Source of the DNA: DATEOR01 sp035698665
GTDB taxonomy: Bacteria; Actinomycetota; Thermoleophilia; Gaiellales; Gaiellaceae
DNA: 49,238 bases
Assembly (NCBI GenBank): GCA_035698665.1
Contig: DASSBN010000082.1
Location: 1-49,238, forward strand
Direction of reading: 5' to 3'
Positions within the stretch are counted from its first letter, which is position 1. Each line of letters begins with the position of its first letter. The position numbers and the translations under genes are program-made. The notes beneath the pieces are model-generated. The model saw only the letters and a program-made list of their open reading frames with translations. It did not search any database and was not told where the DNA came from. Of the stretch, positions 32,518 to 39,799 are shown piece after piece.

Positions 32518-33541
32518 CCGCATTCGCACAGCCGTCGCGGGCGTCGAGGCCTACGTCGTCGGCGGCGCGGTGCGCGACGAGCTCCTCGGGCGCCAGATCG
32601 TGGACGTCGACGTCGCCACGCCCGATCCCGAGGTCGCTGCGCGCATCTACGCGGGTCTCTCGAAGGGCGCCCTCTTCCCGCTCTCCGAGCGGCACGGCGC
32701 CTGGCGCGTGGCCTTCAAGGACGGGACGACGGTGGACTTCACCCCGCTCGCCGGGACGATCGAGGACGACCTCGCGACGCGCGACTTCACGATCAACGCC
32801 ATCGCCCAGCCGGTGGCCGGCGGCGACCACGTCGACCCTCTCGGCGGGCGGGCGGACCTCGAGTCGCGAACGCTTCGCGTGGTCTCGGAATCGGTGTTCG
32901 AGGACGACCCCCTTCGTCTCCTGCGCGCGGTGCGCCTCGAGGACGAGCTTGGCTTCGGGCTCGACGCCCCCACGGAGGACCTCGTCCGCCGCGCCGCGGG
33001 GCTCGTCGCGGACCCGGCCGGCGAGCGCATCGTCGGCGAGCTCGAGCGCCTCTCTCCGGCGGGGTTCGAACGCGCGGACGAGCTCGGCCTGCTCGAGCCT
33101 CTCGGCGGCTCACTCGAACGGCTCGGATCGGTGGACATCGTCGATACGCCGGGGTATCTCCTCGTCGTCGCGCTCGGGGAGAACGTCAAGCGCTATCCGG
33201 TCTCGAACGAGGTCAAGCGGCTGGCGCGAACCCTGCTCCGCGCCGAGCGGCCGGAGGACGATTCGCCGCGCTCGATACACCGTTTCCGGCGCGCCACCGA
33301 GCCGTGGGCGCTGACCGCGCTCGCCTACCTCGGGGCCGACGATCTCTACGAAGCCGTCCGCGCCGCCCGCGTCGCCGAGCCGACGGAGCCGCTCCTCCGT
33401 GGCGACGAGCTCGGCATCGAGCCGGGACCGGAGATCGGCCGTCTGCTCGAACTCATCGCCGAGGAGCGCGCGGCAGGGACCATCTCGACGCGCGAAGAGG
33501 CGCTTCAGCTCGTCGAGCGTGAGCGCCCTAGCGCCACTTGA
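32510..33541 (+). CDS. tRNA nucleotidyltransferase / poly(A) polymerase family
   Basis: A 343-residue class II nucleotidyltransferase. The head domain has GGAVRDELLGRQIVDVDVATPD with two catalytic Asp residues and TRDFTINAIAQPV. The neck has EDDPLRLLRAVRLEDELGF. The C-terminal body is short and Arg/Glu-rich, and there is no HD domain. CCA addition to tRNA is the likely role; an A-adding enzyme cannot be excluded. The end overlaps the convergent redoxin gene by 14 bp. Confidence 0.9.
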   Translation: MDSRIRTAVAGVEAYVVGGAVRDELLGRQIVDVDVATPDPEVAARIYAGLSKGALFPLSERHGAWRVAFKDGTTVDFTPLAGTIEDDLATRDFTINAIAQPVAGGDHVDPLGGRADLESRTLRVVSESVFEDDPLRLLRAVRLEDELGFGLDAPTEDLVRRAAGLVADPAGERIVGELERLSPAGFERADELGLLEPLGGSLERLGSVDIVDTPGYLLVVALGENVKRYPVSNEVKRLARTLLRAERPEDDSPRSIHRFRRATEPWALTALAYLGADDLYEAVRAARVAEPTEPLLRGDELGIEPGPEIGRLLELIAEERAAGTISTREEALQLVERERPSAT

Positions 33542-34046
33542 TGGTGCAGCCGACGGGCGGAATCTCCTGCACCCGTGGCTCTTCGCCGGCCAGCACGGCC
33601 TCGAGGGCGTCGCGGAGATACGGCTCGGCGCCGCCCGGATCCGTGTGATCGGAGTCGGGCGTGCCGTGGTAGACGAGGCGGTGCTCGGCGTCGAAGAGGA
33701 AGACCTCGGGCGTTCGCGCGGCGCCGTAGGCCTCGGCGACGTCCTGCGCCTCGTCGTACAGGAACGGGAAGGCGAAGCCTTTCTCCTCTGAGCGGGCCTG
33801 CATGTCCTCGACGGAGTCCCCGAGGTACCCGGCGTTCGAGTTGACGGCGACGAGGCCGGCGCGGCCCTCGTACGCGCGTGCCATGTCGTTCAGCCGGTCC
33901 TCCCAGGCGACCACGTACGGGCAGTGGACGCAAGAGAAGACGACGGTGAGCGGCTTGCCAGCGTAGTCCTCCGTCGAGTGCGAGCTCCCGTCGATCCCGG
34001 GAAGATCGAAGCCTGGCGCGGGATCGCCGAGCGCGAGACGGGCCAT
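33528..34046 (-). CDS. Thioredoxin-fold AhpC/TSA-like redoxin
   Basis: A 172-residue thioredoxin-like protein. It opens LGDPAPGFDLPGIDG, has the redox site C39-V-H-C42 (VVFSCVHCPYV), and the cis-Pro in AARTPEVFLFD. A third Cys near the end (PVGCTIKW) is a signature of the thioredoxin family protein subgroup that resembles Resa/DUF953-type redoxins. No signal peptide is present. The frame is open further upstream; ATG 34046 fits the family start and lies 7 nt from a TAGCAT -10 element. Confidence 0.88.
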   Translation of the reverse strand: MARLALGDPAPGFDLPGIDGSSHSTEDYAGKPLTVVFSCVHCPYVVAWEDRLNDMARAYEGRAGLVAVNSNAGYLGDSVEDMQARSEEKGFAFPFLYDEAQDVAEAYGAARTPEVFLFDAEHRLVYHGTPDSDHTDPGGAEPYLRDALEAVLAGEEPRVQEIPPVGCTIKWR

Positions 34047-34053
34047 GACCGCA

Positions 34054-34059
34054 ATGCTA
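34054..34059 (-). promoter_or_regulatory. -10 element of the redoxin gene (TAGCAT)
   Basis: Minus strand TAGCAT, 7 nt, ATG 34046. The opposite strand reads AATGCT 6 nt before the divergent GTG 34065, so the same bases may serve the acyltransferase gene weakly. Confidence 0.5.
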
Positions 34060-34064
34060 TCGGC

Positions 34065-35153
34065 GTGGGCCCGCTCTACGACGCTGTCGGAATTGGCATG
34101 CGGGCCTACTCTCGCAGCGCGTTTCGCGTGCGCTACATCGGCCCGAAGTCCTTCCGCCTCAGGCCCGGGACGCTGATCGCCGCGACGCACCGGAAGGAGA
34201 CCGACGTTCCGCTGATCGCGTCGGAGCTCTACTTCCGCGGCTCGCTCTGGAAGCACCGGAGCGAGGGAATGCATTTCGCCGCCCGCGACGACATGTTCCT
34301 GCGCGGCTTCTTCGCGGGCTTCCCTCCGGAGATGTCGCCGCGCGCCCGGAGGCTCCTCTTTCCGATCTCCGTCGGCCGCTTCCTCCCGCGCGTCGCGGTA
34401 CATCCGATCTCGAGCGCGAGCACCGCGCGGCTCGCCGAGCTCCTCGCGTTCTCGCCGGACGAACCGCTCCGCGAGGTCGTGCCCGAGCGCCTCCTCCCAC
34501 AGCTACGGGGGCGCGGACTTCCCGCGTCCACGCCCTCGAGGGAGGCCCTCCACGGCTCCTACGCGGACCTTCTTTGGGAGCCGGTCTCGCGCGGCGAGGG
34601 ACCGGAAGCCTTCTGGAGCGCGCGGGCGACCCGGGCCACCGCGGACTTCCGCGAGCTCGTCGGTGTCATGCGGGAGGGCAAGTCCCTCGTCGTCTTTCCC
34701 GAGGGCAGGCCGTCGCCCGACGGGGAGATCGGCCCGCTCCGCCGGGGCCTCGACGCGCTCGTCCGCCGCGGGAAGCCGGAGCGGATCCTCCCGGTCACGC
34801 TCGCCTACGACCCGCTCGTCCGTCGCCGCGCGGAGGTCGTAGTGGTCTTCGCGGACACGATGGCGCCGCCCCACGGAGGGCTCGAGGATGCCGTCCTCGG
34901 GCGCCTGAAGAAGCAGACCGCGCTCACGACCGGCCAGTTCGTCGCGCACGAGCTCGCCGCGGGGCGAGAGCCGCATCCGGCTGCCTTCGCCGCGGAGCTC
35001 GAGTCCTCCCGTGCGCTCGGCCGGCCGATCGACTCGGCCCTGGTCGACCCTGGGCGCCGAGCGGCCAAGCTCGCAGAGGCGCGCGCGGCCGCCGAGGAGA
35101 AGTCCGAGGAGCTGCCCTTTCTCGCGAAGGAGTTCGAGAGCGCGCGGAGCTAG
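34065..35153 (+). CDS. PlsC-like acyltransferase
   Basis: A 362-residue glycerophospholipid acyltransferase-family protein. Motif I is ATHRKETDVPLIASEL (the His-x4-Asp charge relay). Motif III is VVFPEGRPSPDGEIGPLRRG, the glycerophosphate-binding part. The Arg-rich C-terminus is soluble. It may acylate lysophosphatidate or another hydroxyl lipid. GTG 34065 gives the shortest gap to the divergent redoxin gene; ATG 34098 is also possible. It shares a CTAG stop palindrome with the convergent YbhN-like gene. Confidence 0.82.
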   Translation: MGPLYDAVGIGMRAYSRSAFRVRYIGPKSFRLRPGTLIAATHRKETDVPLIASELYFRGSLWKHRSEGMHFAARDDMFLRGFFAGFPPEMSPRARRLLFPISVGRFLPRVAVHPISSASTARLAELLAFSPDEPLREVVPERLLPQLRGRGLPASTPSREALHGSYADLLWEPVSRGEGPEAFWSARATRATADFRELVGVMREGKSLVVFPEGRPSPDGEIGPLRRGLDALVRRGKPERILPVTLAYDPLVRRRAEVVVVFADTMAPPHGGLEDAVLGRLKKQTALTTGQFVAHELAAGREPHPAAFAAELESSRALGRPIDSALVDPGRRAAKLAEARAAAEEKSEELPFLAKEFESARS

Positions 35154-36157
35154 GCGCTCTCCGCGGCCTCTTCGGCGGAGTGGCGCCGGAAGAGGCGCGG
35201 GAAGGCGGGCCGGACGAGCGCGGCGCCGAGGAGCGTCACCGGAATGACGGTGAGCGCATGCATCGTGAGGACGTAGGCGGTCGCCTTGTCCGTCGGCACG
35301 TCGATGCCCTTGGCCGCGATCAGCGTCAGGTAGTCGAACGTGCCGATCCCGGCCGCCGTCGCCGGCACGGCCAGCGCGAGGTTGCCGATTCCTTCGAGGA
35401 GGAAGAAGCCGCCGACCCCGATCTCGATGTGGTACGCGCGGCCGACGACGTAGTACATGGCCACGTCGGCGAGCCACATCGCGACAGACGTCGTGAAGAT
35501 GAGGAAGACGCGCCGGCGTCCCATGAAGGCGCCGAGCCCGTCGACGAAGTACGCCGCTGCACGGGCCACTCGCGTGTGCCAGCGGGCGGGCAGGAACTTC
35601 GTCAGGCGAAAGACGAAGCGCTCGGCCCGCTCAGGATTCTGCGCCGCGAAGCGCACGAGAAAGACGCCGAACGCCGCACCGGCCGCGAGCGCGATGCCGG
35701 TCAGAAGAACAGGACCGCCCTCGCCGATCATGAGGGCACCGAGGACGATCCAGACCGACAGAACGACGCCGTCGAGCAGTCGCTCGGCGAAGAGCGTGCC
35801 CGCGCTCACGAACACCGGCACCTGCCGCTCGCGCAGGGACTCGATCCGCAGCAGGTCGCCTCCGCGCGCCGGCAGGAGGTTGTTCGCCCCGCGGCCGACG
35901 GCGATCGTCGAGAAGAGCTTGCGCTTGTCGACCCGGTAGCCCGCGCCCTCGAGCAGGTACTTCCACCGCAGCGTCATGAAGAAGACGTTGGCTCCGATGA
36001 GGCCGAGGGAGGCGAGGAGCGTCCACGCGGGAAGCGAGGACATCGTCTTCCAGGCCTCGGAGAGATCGACCTCTCGGAGGAAGAGCACGAGGAAGGCGAC
36101 GGTGGCCGCGGTGCCGATCAGGAGCCGAACGAGTGTGCGTCGCCACGTGGTCCCCAT
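35150..36157 (-). CDS. YbhN/LPG-synthase-TM-like membrane protein
   Basis: A 335-residue protein with about eight membrane segments of the UPF0104 (lysylphosphatidylglycerol synthase transmembrane region) family. Family features are LRWKYLLEGAGYRVDKRKLF, GRGANNLLPARGGDLLRI and GIGNLALAVPATAAGIGTFDYLTLI. No aminoacyltransferase domain is fused, so it resembles lipid-flippase-type or AglD-like members. It lies between an acyltransferase and a PAP2 protein, which suggests a shared role in lipid handling. Confidence 0.87.
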   Translation of the reverse strand: MGTTWRRTLVRLLIGTAATVAFLVLFLREVDLSEAWKTMSSLPAWTLLASLGLIGANVFFMTLRWKYLLEGAGYRVDKRKLFSTIAVGRGANNLLPARGGDLLRIESLRERQVPVFVSAGTLFAERLLDGVVLSVWIVLGALMIGEGGPVLLTGIALAAGAAFGVFLVRFAAQNPERAERFVFRLTKFLPARWHTRVARAAAYFVDGLGAFMGRRRVFLIFTTSVAMWLADVAMYYVVGRAYHIEIGVGGFFLLEGIGNLALAVPATAAGIGTFDYLTLIAAKGIDVPTDKATAYVLTMHALTVIPVTLLGAALVRPAFPRLFRRHSAEEAAESA

Positions 36158-36181
36158 CAGTCGATAAGTATGTCGGCTGCG

Positions 36182-36199
36182 ATGGGGAGCGGAGGCTGA
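36182..36199 (+). other. Possible 5-codon leader ORF before the PAP2 gene
   Basis: ATG GGG AGC GGA GGC TGA; its stop overlaps the PAP2 ATG (TGATG). A TATGTC element lies 7 nt upstream of this ATG, which would make the mini-ORF the leaderless cistron and the PAP2 gene the reinitiated one. Confidence 0.25.
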
Positions 36200-36879
36200 T
36201 GGGGCGGTTCTCGCGACGGCGTGAAGTCGCGATCGGCCTCGGCGTCTACGCCGTCTACCTCGCCGTCCGCCACCTCGTCGTGAACGAGGATGGGCAACGC
36301 AGGGCTGCGCGCAACGCGGAGAGAATCGTCGCGCTCGAGCGGCGCCTCGGAGTTCACGTCGAGCCGGAGCTGCAGGCCCTTCTCCTCCCGCGACGCCGCG
36401 TCGTCGCCGTCCTCAACGTCGCCTACGTGACGCTCAACGTGGGGCTCACCGTCGGGTGGCTCATGCGCCTCTTCCGCCGCCGCGACCCCGGGTTCCACCG
36501 GCTTCGCCGCGCCGCGGTGCTGGCGACCCTCGGCGCGCAGCCGGTCTTTCTCCTCTTCCCGACGGCGCCGCCGCGGACGCTCGACCATTTCGTGGACACG
36601 ATCGCCGACGTCTCAGGGGTCGACCTCGACAAGGGCCTCATTGCACGGCTCTACGATCCCATCGCGGCGATGCCGAGCATCCACATCACGTACGCCGTCG
36701 TGACCGCGGCCGGGATCGCGCAGACGAGTCGCTCACCGGTCGCCAGGGCGCTCGCTCCGGCCTATCCGCCCGCGGTCGGCTTCGTCATCTTCGCGACCGC
36801 GAACCACTACGTGCTGGATGCGGTTGCGGGCGCCGTCCTCGGGCTCGCCGGCCTCAGGCTCGCCCGCGCACTCGGGTAG
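36199..36879 (+). CDS. PAP2-superfamily membrane protein (PAP2_3 type)
   Basis: A 226-residue membrane protein with the PAP2_3 motifs LFPTAPPRTLD, AAMPSIHITYAVV (catalytic His) and ATANHYVLDAVAGAVLG (second His and Asp). It is a smaller paralogue of the protein at 18150. ATG 36199 has GGAGG 3 nt upstream, an unusually short spacing. Action on a phospholipid or polyprenyl phosphate at the outer membrane face is likely. The 3' end overlaps the convergent SDR gene by 26 bp. Confidence 0.82.
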   Translation: MGRFSRRREVAIGLGVYAVYLAVRHLVVNEDGQRRAARNAERIVALERRLGVHVEPELQALLLPRRRVVAVLNVAYVTLNVGLTVGWLMRLFRRRDPGFHRLRRAAVLATLGAQPVFLLFPTAPPRTLDHFVDTIADVSGVDLDKGLIARLYDPIAAMPSIHITYAVVTAAGIAQTSRSPVARALAPAYPPAVGFVIFATANHYVLDAVAGAVLGLAGLRLARALG

Positions 36880-37606
36880 AGAGGCGGGCCAACGTGCCGG
36901 GTGCGAGCGCCTGAATGGCTCCGGCAACACGCAGGTAGCGGGGGACGACGACCTCGGCGCGGTCTCGCTCGACGGCGCCGACGATCGTCTCCGCGATCGT
37001 GTCCGGCTGCAGGACGAGCCGGCTGCCGAAGCGGCGCGAGAGGAGATCCCGCTGCGGGAACCCCGGCGTCTCCACCGGGCCCGGGTTCACCGTGTGCACG
37101 CGAACGCCACGGGGTGCGAGCTCCCGGCGGATGCTGCGCGAGAAGGCGAGTTGCGCGTGCTTCGCGGCCGAATACGCGCCCGACGATCCGTGCGCGAACA
37201 TGCCCGCCACCGATGCGACGTTGACGACGTCGGAGGGGCGCGCGGCCTCGAGGAGCGGGAGGAAGGCACGCAGGCACCAGACATTCCCGAGGTAGACGGT
37301 GTCGACGATGTTCTCGATCTCTTCCGGCTCGAGCTCGAGGAAGCCGCGCCGCCCCGTGTAGCCCGCGTTGTTGACCAGGAGGCCGACGGCCGGGTGGCGC
37401 TCTCCGATCCGGGCTGCGAGATCGTCGACCTGCGCGCGGTCCGACACGTCGCAGACCTCTGGCTCCGCGCCGATCTCGGCGGCGACCGCCTCGAGCCGCT
37501 CGGCGCCGCGGGCGACGACGATGCAGTGCCACCCGCGCGCCGTCAGGGCACGCGCCGTCGCGGCTCCGATCCCGCTCGATCCCCCCGTGACGACGGCGAC
37601 TCGCAC
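36854..37606 (-). CDS. Short-chain dehydrogenase/reductase
   Basis: A 250-residue classical SDR. The cofactor loop is TGGSSGIGAATARAL, the NNAG motif is LVNNAGYTG, and the catalytic Tyr-x3-Lys is in SGAYSAAKHAQLAF with the Ser in VNVASVAGM. The Arg-containing region after the second strand (VVARGAERL) favours NADP(H). The substrate is unknown. GTG 37606 lies 6 nt from a TATTGT -10 element and starts the Rossmann strand with RVAVVTGG. Confidence 0.9.
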   Translation of the reverse strand: MRVAVVTGGSSGIGAATARALTARGWHCIVVARGAERLEAVAAEIGAEPEVCDVSDRAQVDDLAARIGERHPAVGLLVNNAGYTGRRGFLELEPEEIENIVDTVYLGNVWCLRAFLPLLEAARPSDVVNVASVAGMFAHGSSGAYSAAKHAQLAFSRSIRRELAPRGVRVHTVNPGPVETPGFPQRDLLSRRFGSRLVLQPDTIAETIVGAVERDRAEVVVPRYLRVAGAIQALAPGTLARLSTRVRGRA

Positions 37607-37612
37607 GCCGCG

Positions 37613-37622
37613 ACAATAGACT
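37613..37622. promoter_or_regulatory. Interleaved divergent -10 elements for the SDR gene and fabI
   Basis: In ACAATAGACT the minus strand reads TATTGT (37613-37618), 6 nt from GTG 37606. The plus strand reads TAGACT (37617-37622), 9 nt from TTG 37632. The two elements share two base pairs. Confidence 0.55.
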
Positions 37623-37631
37623 GGGCGCGCT

Positions 37632-38408
37632 TTGAGCGACTTCACCGGCAAGCGCGGGCTCGTTCTCGGAGTCGCCAACCGGCGCTCGATCGCCTGGGCG
37701 ATCGCGCAGAAGCTCGCGGAGGGCGGCGCATCCCTCGCGTTCACCTACCAGGGAGAGCGCATCGAGAAGAACGTCCGTGAGCTGGCGGACTCCGTCGGGA
37801 GCCCGCTCGTCACCGAGTGCGACGTGCGCTCGGACGAGGGGCTCGAGCGCGTCTTCGGCGAGGTAGGAGGGGCCTTCGGCGGCCAGCTCGACCTCCTGGT
37901 CCACTCCGTTGCCTTCGCCGACGCGCGCGATCTCGAAGGCCGCTTCACGGATACCCCGCGCGACCGCTTCTGGCTCGCGCTCGACGTCTCCGCCTATTCC
38001 CTCGTCGCCGCCTCGCGCCTGGCCGAGCCGCTCATGGAGGCCGCGGGCGGCGGCTCGATCCTGACGATGACCTACCTCGGGGGCGAGCGCGCCGTGCCGC
38101 ACTACAACGTCATGGGCGTGGCGAAGGCGGCTCTGGACGCCTCGGTGCGCTACCTCGCCTGGGACCTCGGCCAGAAGAACATCCGCGTCAACGCGGTCTC
38201 CGCGGGGCCGGTGCGAACCCTCGCCGCCCGCTCGATCGCCGGCTTCCCGACTATGGAGGCGATCGTCGAGGAGCGCGCACCGCTCCACCGGCCGATCGGC
38301 TCGGACGACGTGGGCTCGGCGGCGGCGTTTCTCCTCTCCGACGAGGCGGAGAACATCACCGGGACGACGCTCTACGTCGACTCGGGGTACCACGCTATGG
38401 GCATGTAG
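37632..38408 (+). CDS. fabI: Enoyl-[acyl-carrier-protein] reductase (NADH)
   Basis: FabI reduces the enoyl-ACP double bond in fatty-acid elongation. The 258-residue protein has the FabI cofactor sequence GVANRRSIAWAIA, TMTYLGGERAVPHYNVMG and the Tyr-x6-Lys pair (YNVMGVAK), plus SAGPVRTLAARSI. The start is TTG at 37632; the MSDFTGKRGLVLG N-terminus matches homologues. It is monocistronic and transcribed divergently from the SDR gene. Confidence 0.95.
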   Translation: MSDFTGKRGLVLGVANRRSIAWAIAQKLAEGGASLAFTYQGERIEKNVRELADSVGSPLVTECDVRSDEGLERVFGEVGGAFGGQLDLLVHSVAFADARDLEGRFTDTPRDRFWLALDVSAYSLVAASRLAEPLMEAAGGGSILTMTYLGGERAVPHYNVMGVAKAALDASVRYLAWDLGQKNIRVNAVSAGPVRTLAARSIAGFPTMEAIVEERAPLHRPIGSDDVGSAAAFLLSDEAENITGTTLYVDSGYHAMGM

Positions 38409-38783
38409 GGTCCGCCAAACGGCGAATGCGACCGCGTGAAATTAGCTTGTTCAAGCGTTTCTGACCTCCGCGACGCCGTCCAGTTGCACATTCGTTTCTG
38501 CGTGGTTACCTCAGCCTCGACCTCCGCGTTTTCGTGTCTTTCGCCCGACGAAGGACGGGATTTGACGTGCGCGTGATGTCATGGTGATGGCAAAGGGGAC
38601 CAGCGGCGCGCTAATGGGCTTTCAGGTGATGTCACCGCCCTCGACCGACGCGGGACAAACAAGTCGGCGCGCTCACAGCAGCGCTCGCGCGCGACAAATG
38701 CGGTGCGGTGATGGGAGGTCTCGCCGCGACCGGTCTGGGTCGCCGGTGCGTGCGAATGCACGGCGACTGTCGTGTCCGTCACG
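38409..38783. other. Gene-free gap between fabI and the catabolic cluster
   Basis: This 375-bp gap lies between convergent genes and is visibly less GC-rich than its surroundings. It holds a small hairpin GCTTG-TT-CAAGC followed by GTTTCTG (38445-38462), a possible fabI terminator. It also has an inverted repeat GGTGA-TG-TCACC near 38625. Short frames on both strands look non-coding. No tRNA, integrase remnant or attachment repeat was found. Confidence 0.5.
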
Positions 38784-39413
38784 TTATCCATCGAAGCTGA
38801 TGCTGATCTCGCCGAGGGGGCGGAGGACATAGCGCACCCGGTCGCCCGGGCTGACGGCGAGCGGCGGTACGACGGACCCCGCGATGACGACCTCGCCCTC
38901 CGCTAGACGCTCGCCGGCGGCCACGAGCGTCGCGTCGACGTGCGCGACGAGGGCGGCGAGCGCTCCTGTCAGTGTCTCGACATCGTCTGCGTGCGACTGC
39001 TTGTCGCCGTGAAAGACGTGCGCTTCCAGCTGATCGACTGGGCAAACGGGCCTTCGCGGCCCCAATGCGACATGGCGCTGGTAGACGTTCGCTGCGAGGA
39101 TTGCTTCAGCGTCGAGAGGGGGGAACTCGAGATCGGCGAGTTCGAGCGCGGGACTGAGGCCGGCGATACTGACGTTGTCGCCGATCCAGACGGCCACCTC
39201 CGGTTCGAGGACCGGCTCGGTCCAGCCGGCAAGCGAGACCGTCGCGCCCGTCTCGACGAGGTTCGACTCGAGCAGATGTCCGACGAGCGGGCCATCAATC
39301 CCGAGCCGCTCGAGCGCGGCGGGAGCGCCGAAGCCGACTTTCCAGCCGAGGGACCGATCGCCGGTGGCGAGCCGCTCGCGGCGCCACTCCAGCTGTGCCG
39401 CCAGGCCTCTCAG
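38784..39413 (-). CDS. Fumarylacetoacetase-fold hydratase (2-keto-4-pentenoate hydratase-like)
   Basis: A protein of about 209 residues related to MhpD/XylJ-type 2-oxo-acid hydratases and decarboxylases. Visible features are GWKVGFGAPAALERLGIDGP, the metal-binding Glu cluster in VLEPEVAVWIGDNV, and the C-terminal GEVVIAGSVVPPLAVSPGDRVRY. It is shorter than MhpD (about 260). No ATG, GTG or TTG exists near the family N-terminus. The likely start is CTG at 39413, overlapping the cupin stop as CTGA. It is the last gene of a three-gene minus-strand operon. Confidence 0.75.
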   Translation of the reverse strand: MRGLAAQLEWRRERLATGDRSLGWKVGFGAPAALERLGIDGPLVGHLLESNLVETGATVSLAGWTEPVLEPEVAVWIGDNVSIAGLSPALELADLEFPPLDAEAILAANVYQRHVALGPRRPVCPVDQLEAHVFHGDKQSHADDVETLTGALAALVAHVDATLVAAGERLAEGEVVIAGSVVPPLAVSPGDRVRYVLRPLGEISISFDG

Positions 39414-39799
39414 GGAAGCTCGTATCCTGCCCGCTCCAGCGAGCCTGCGCCGCGCCAGCCCCAGAGGAGCACGACGTCCTCGTCCGAGGTGTTGTTGAAC
39501 CCGTGCCAGTGCCCTGCGGGCGTGAAGACCACGTCTCCGGTCTCCGACGGGTCCTCGCCGACGTCGGTGTAGACCTCGCCGCGGCCCGAGAGGACGATGA
39601 GGAATTCGTCGCAATTGGGATGCCGATGCCGCTCGTGCCGCGCGCCCGGCGGGAGGACTGTGCGGCCGACGACGAGCTCGTCCGTCCCCGCCGAGCGCGC
39701 GTCGATGAGGAACTGCACCTGCATGTCGATCCAGCCCTCCTCCGCGCGCAGGCCCTCGGCGAGCGGGACGTCCTCGATCCGCGTGCGGTACGGCTTCAC
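39410..39799 (-). CDS. Single-domain cupin
   Basis: A 129-residue cupin. Motif 1 is the metal-binding GARHERHRHPNCDEFLIVLSG (shown in part: His-x-His, later Glu), and motif 2 is GDVVFTPAGHWHGFNNTS with the second His. Small cupins act as sugar or sugar-acid isomerases, lyases or dioxygenases; sequence does not decide here. GTG 39799 overlaps the stop of the upstream dehydrogenase (GTGA) and its own stop overlaps the hydratase start, so all three are coupled. Confidence 0.88.
   Translation of the reverse strand: MKPYRTRIEDVPLAEGLRAEEGWIDMQVQFLIDARSAGTDELVVGRTVLPPGARHERHRHPNCDEFLIVLSGRGEVYTDVGEDPSETGDVVFTPAGHWHGFNNTSDEDVVLLWGWRGAGSLERAGYELP

Noticed and set aside
38579..38830. 83-codon frames on both strands in the gap after fabI
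   Set aside because: No ribosome-binding site, Ser/Arg-rich composition, and overlap with the end of the hydratase gene.
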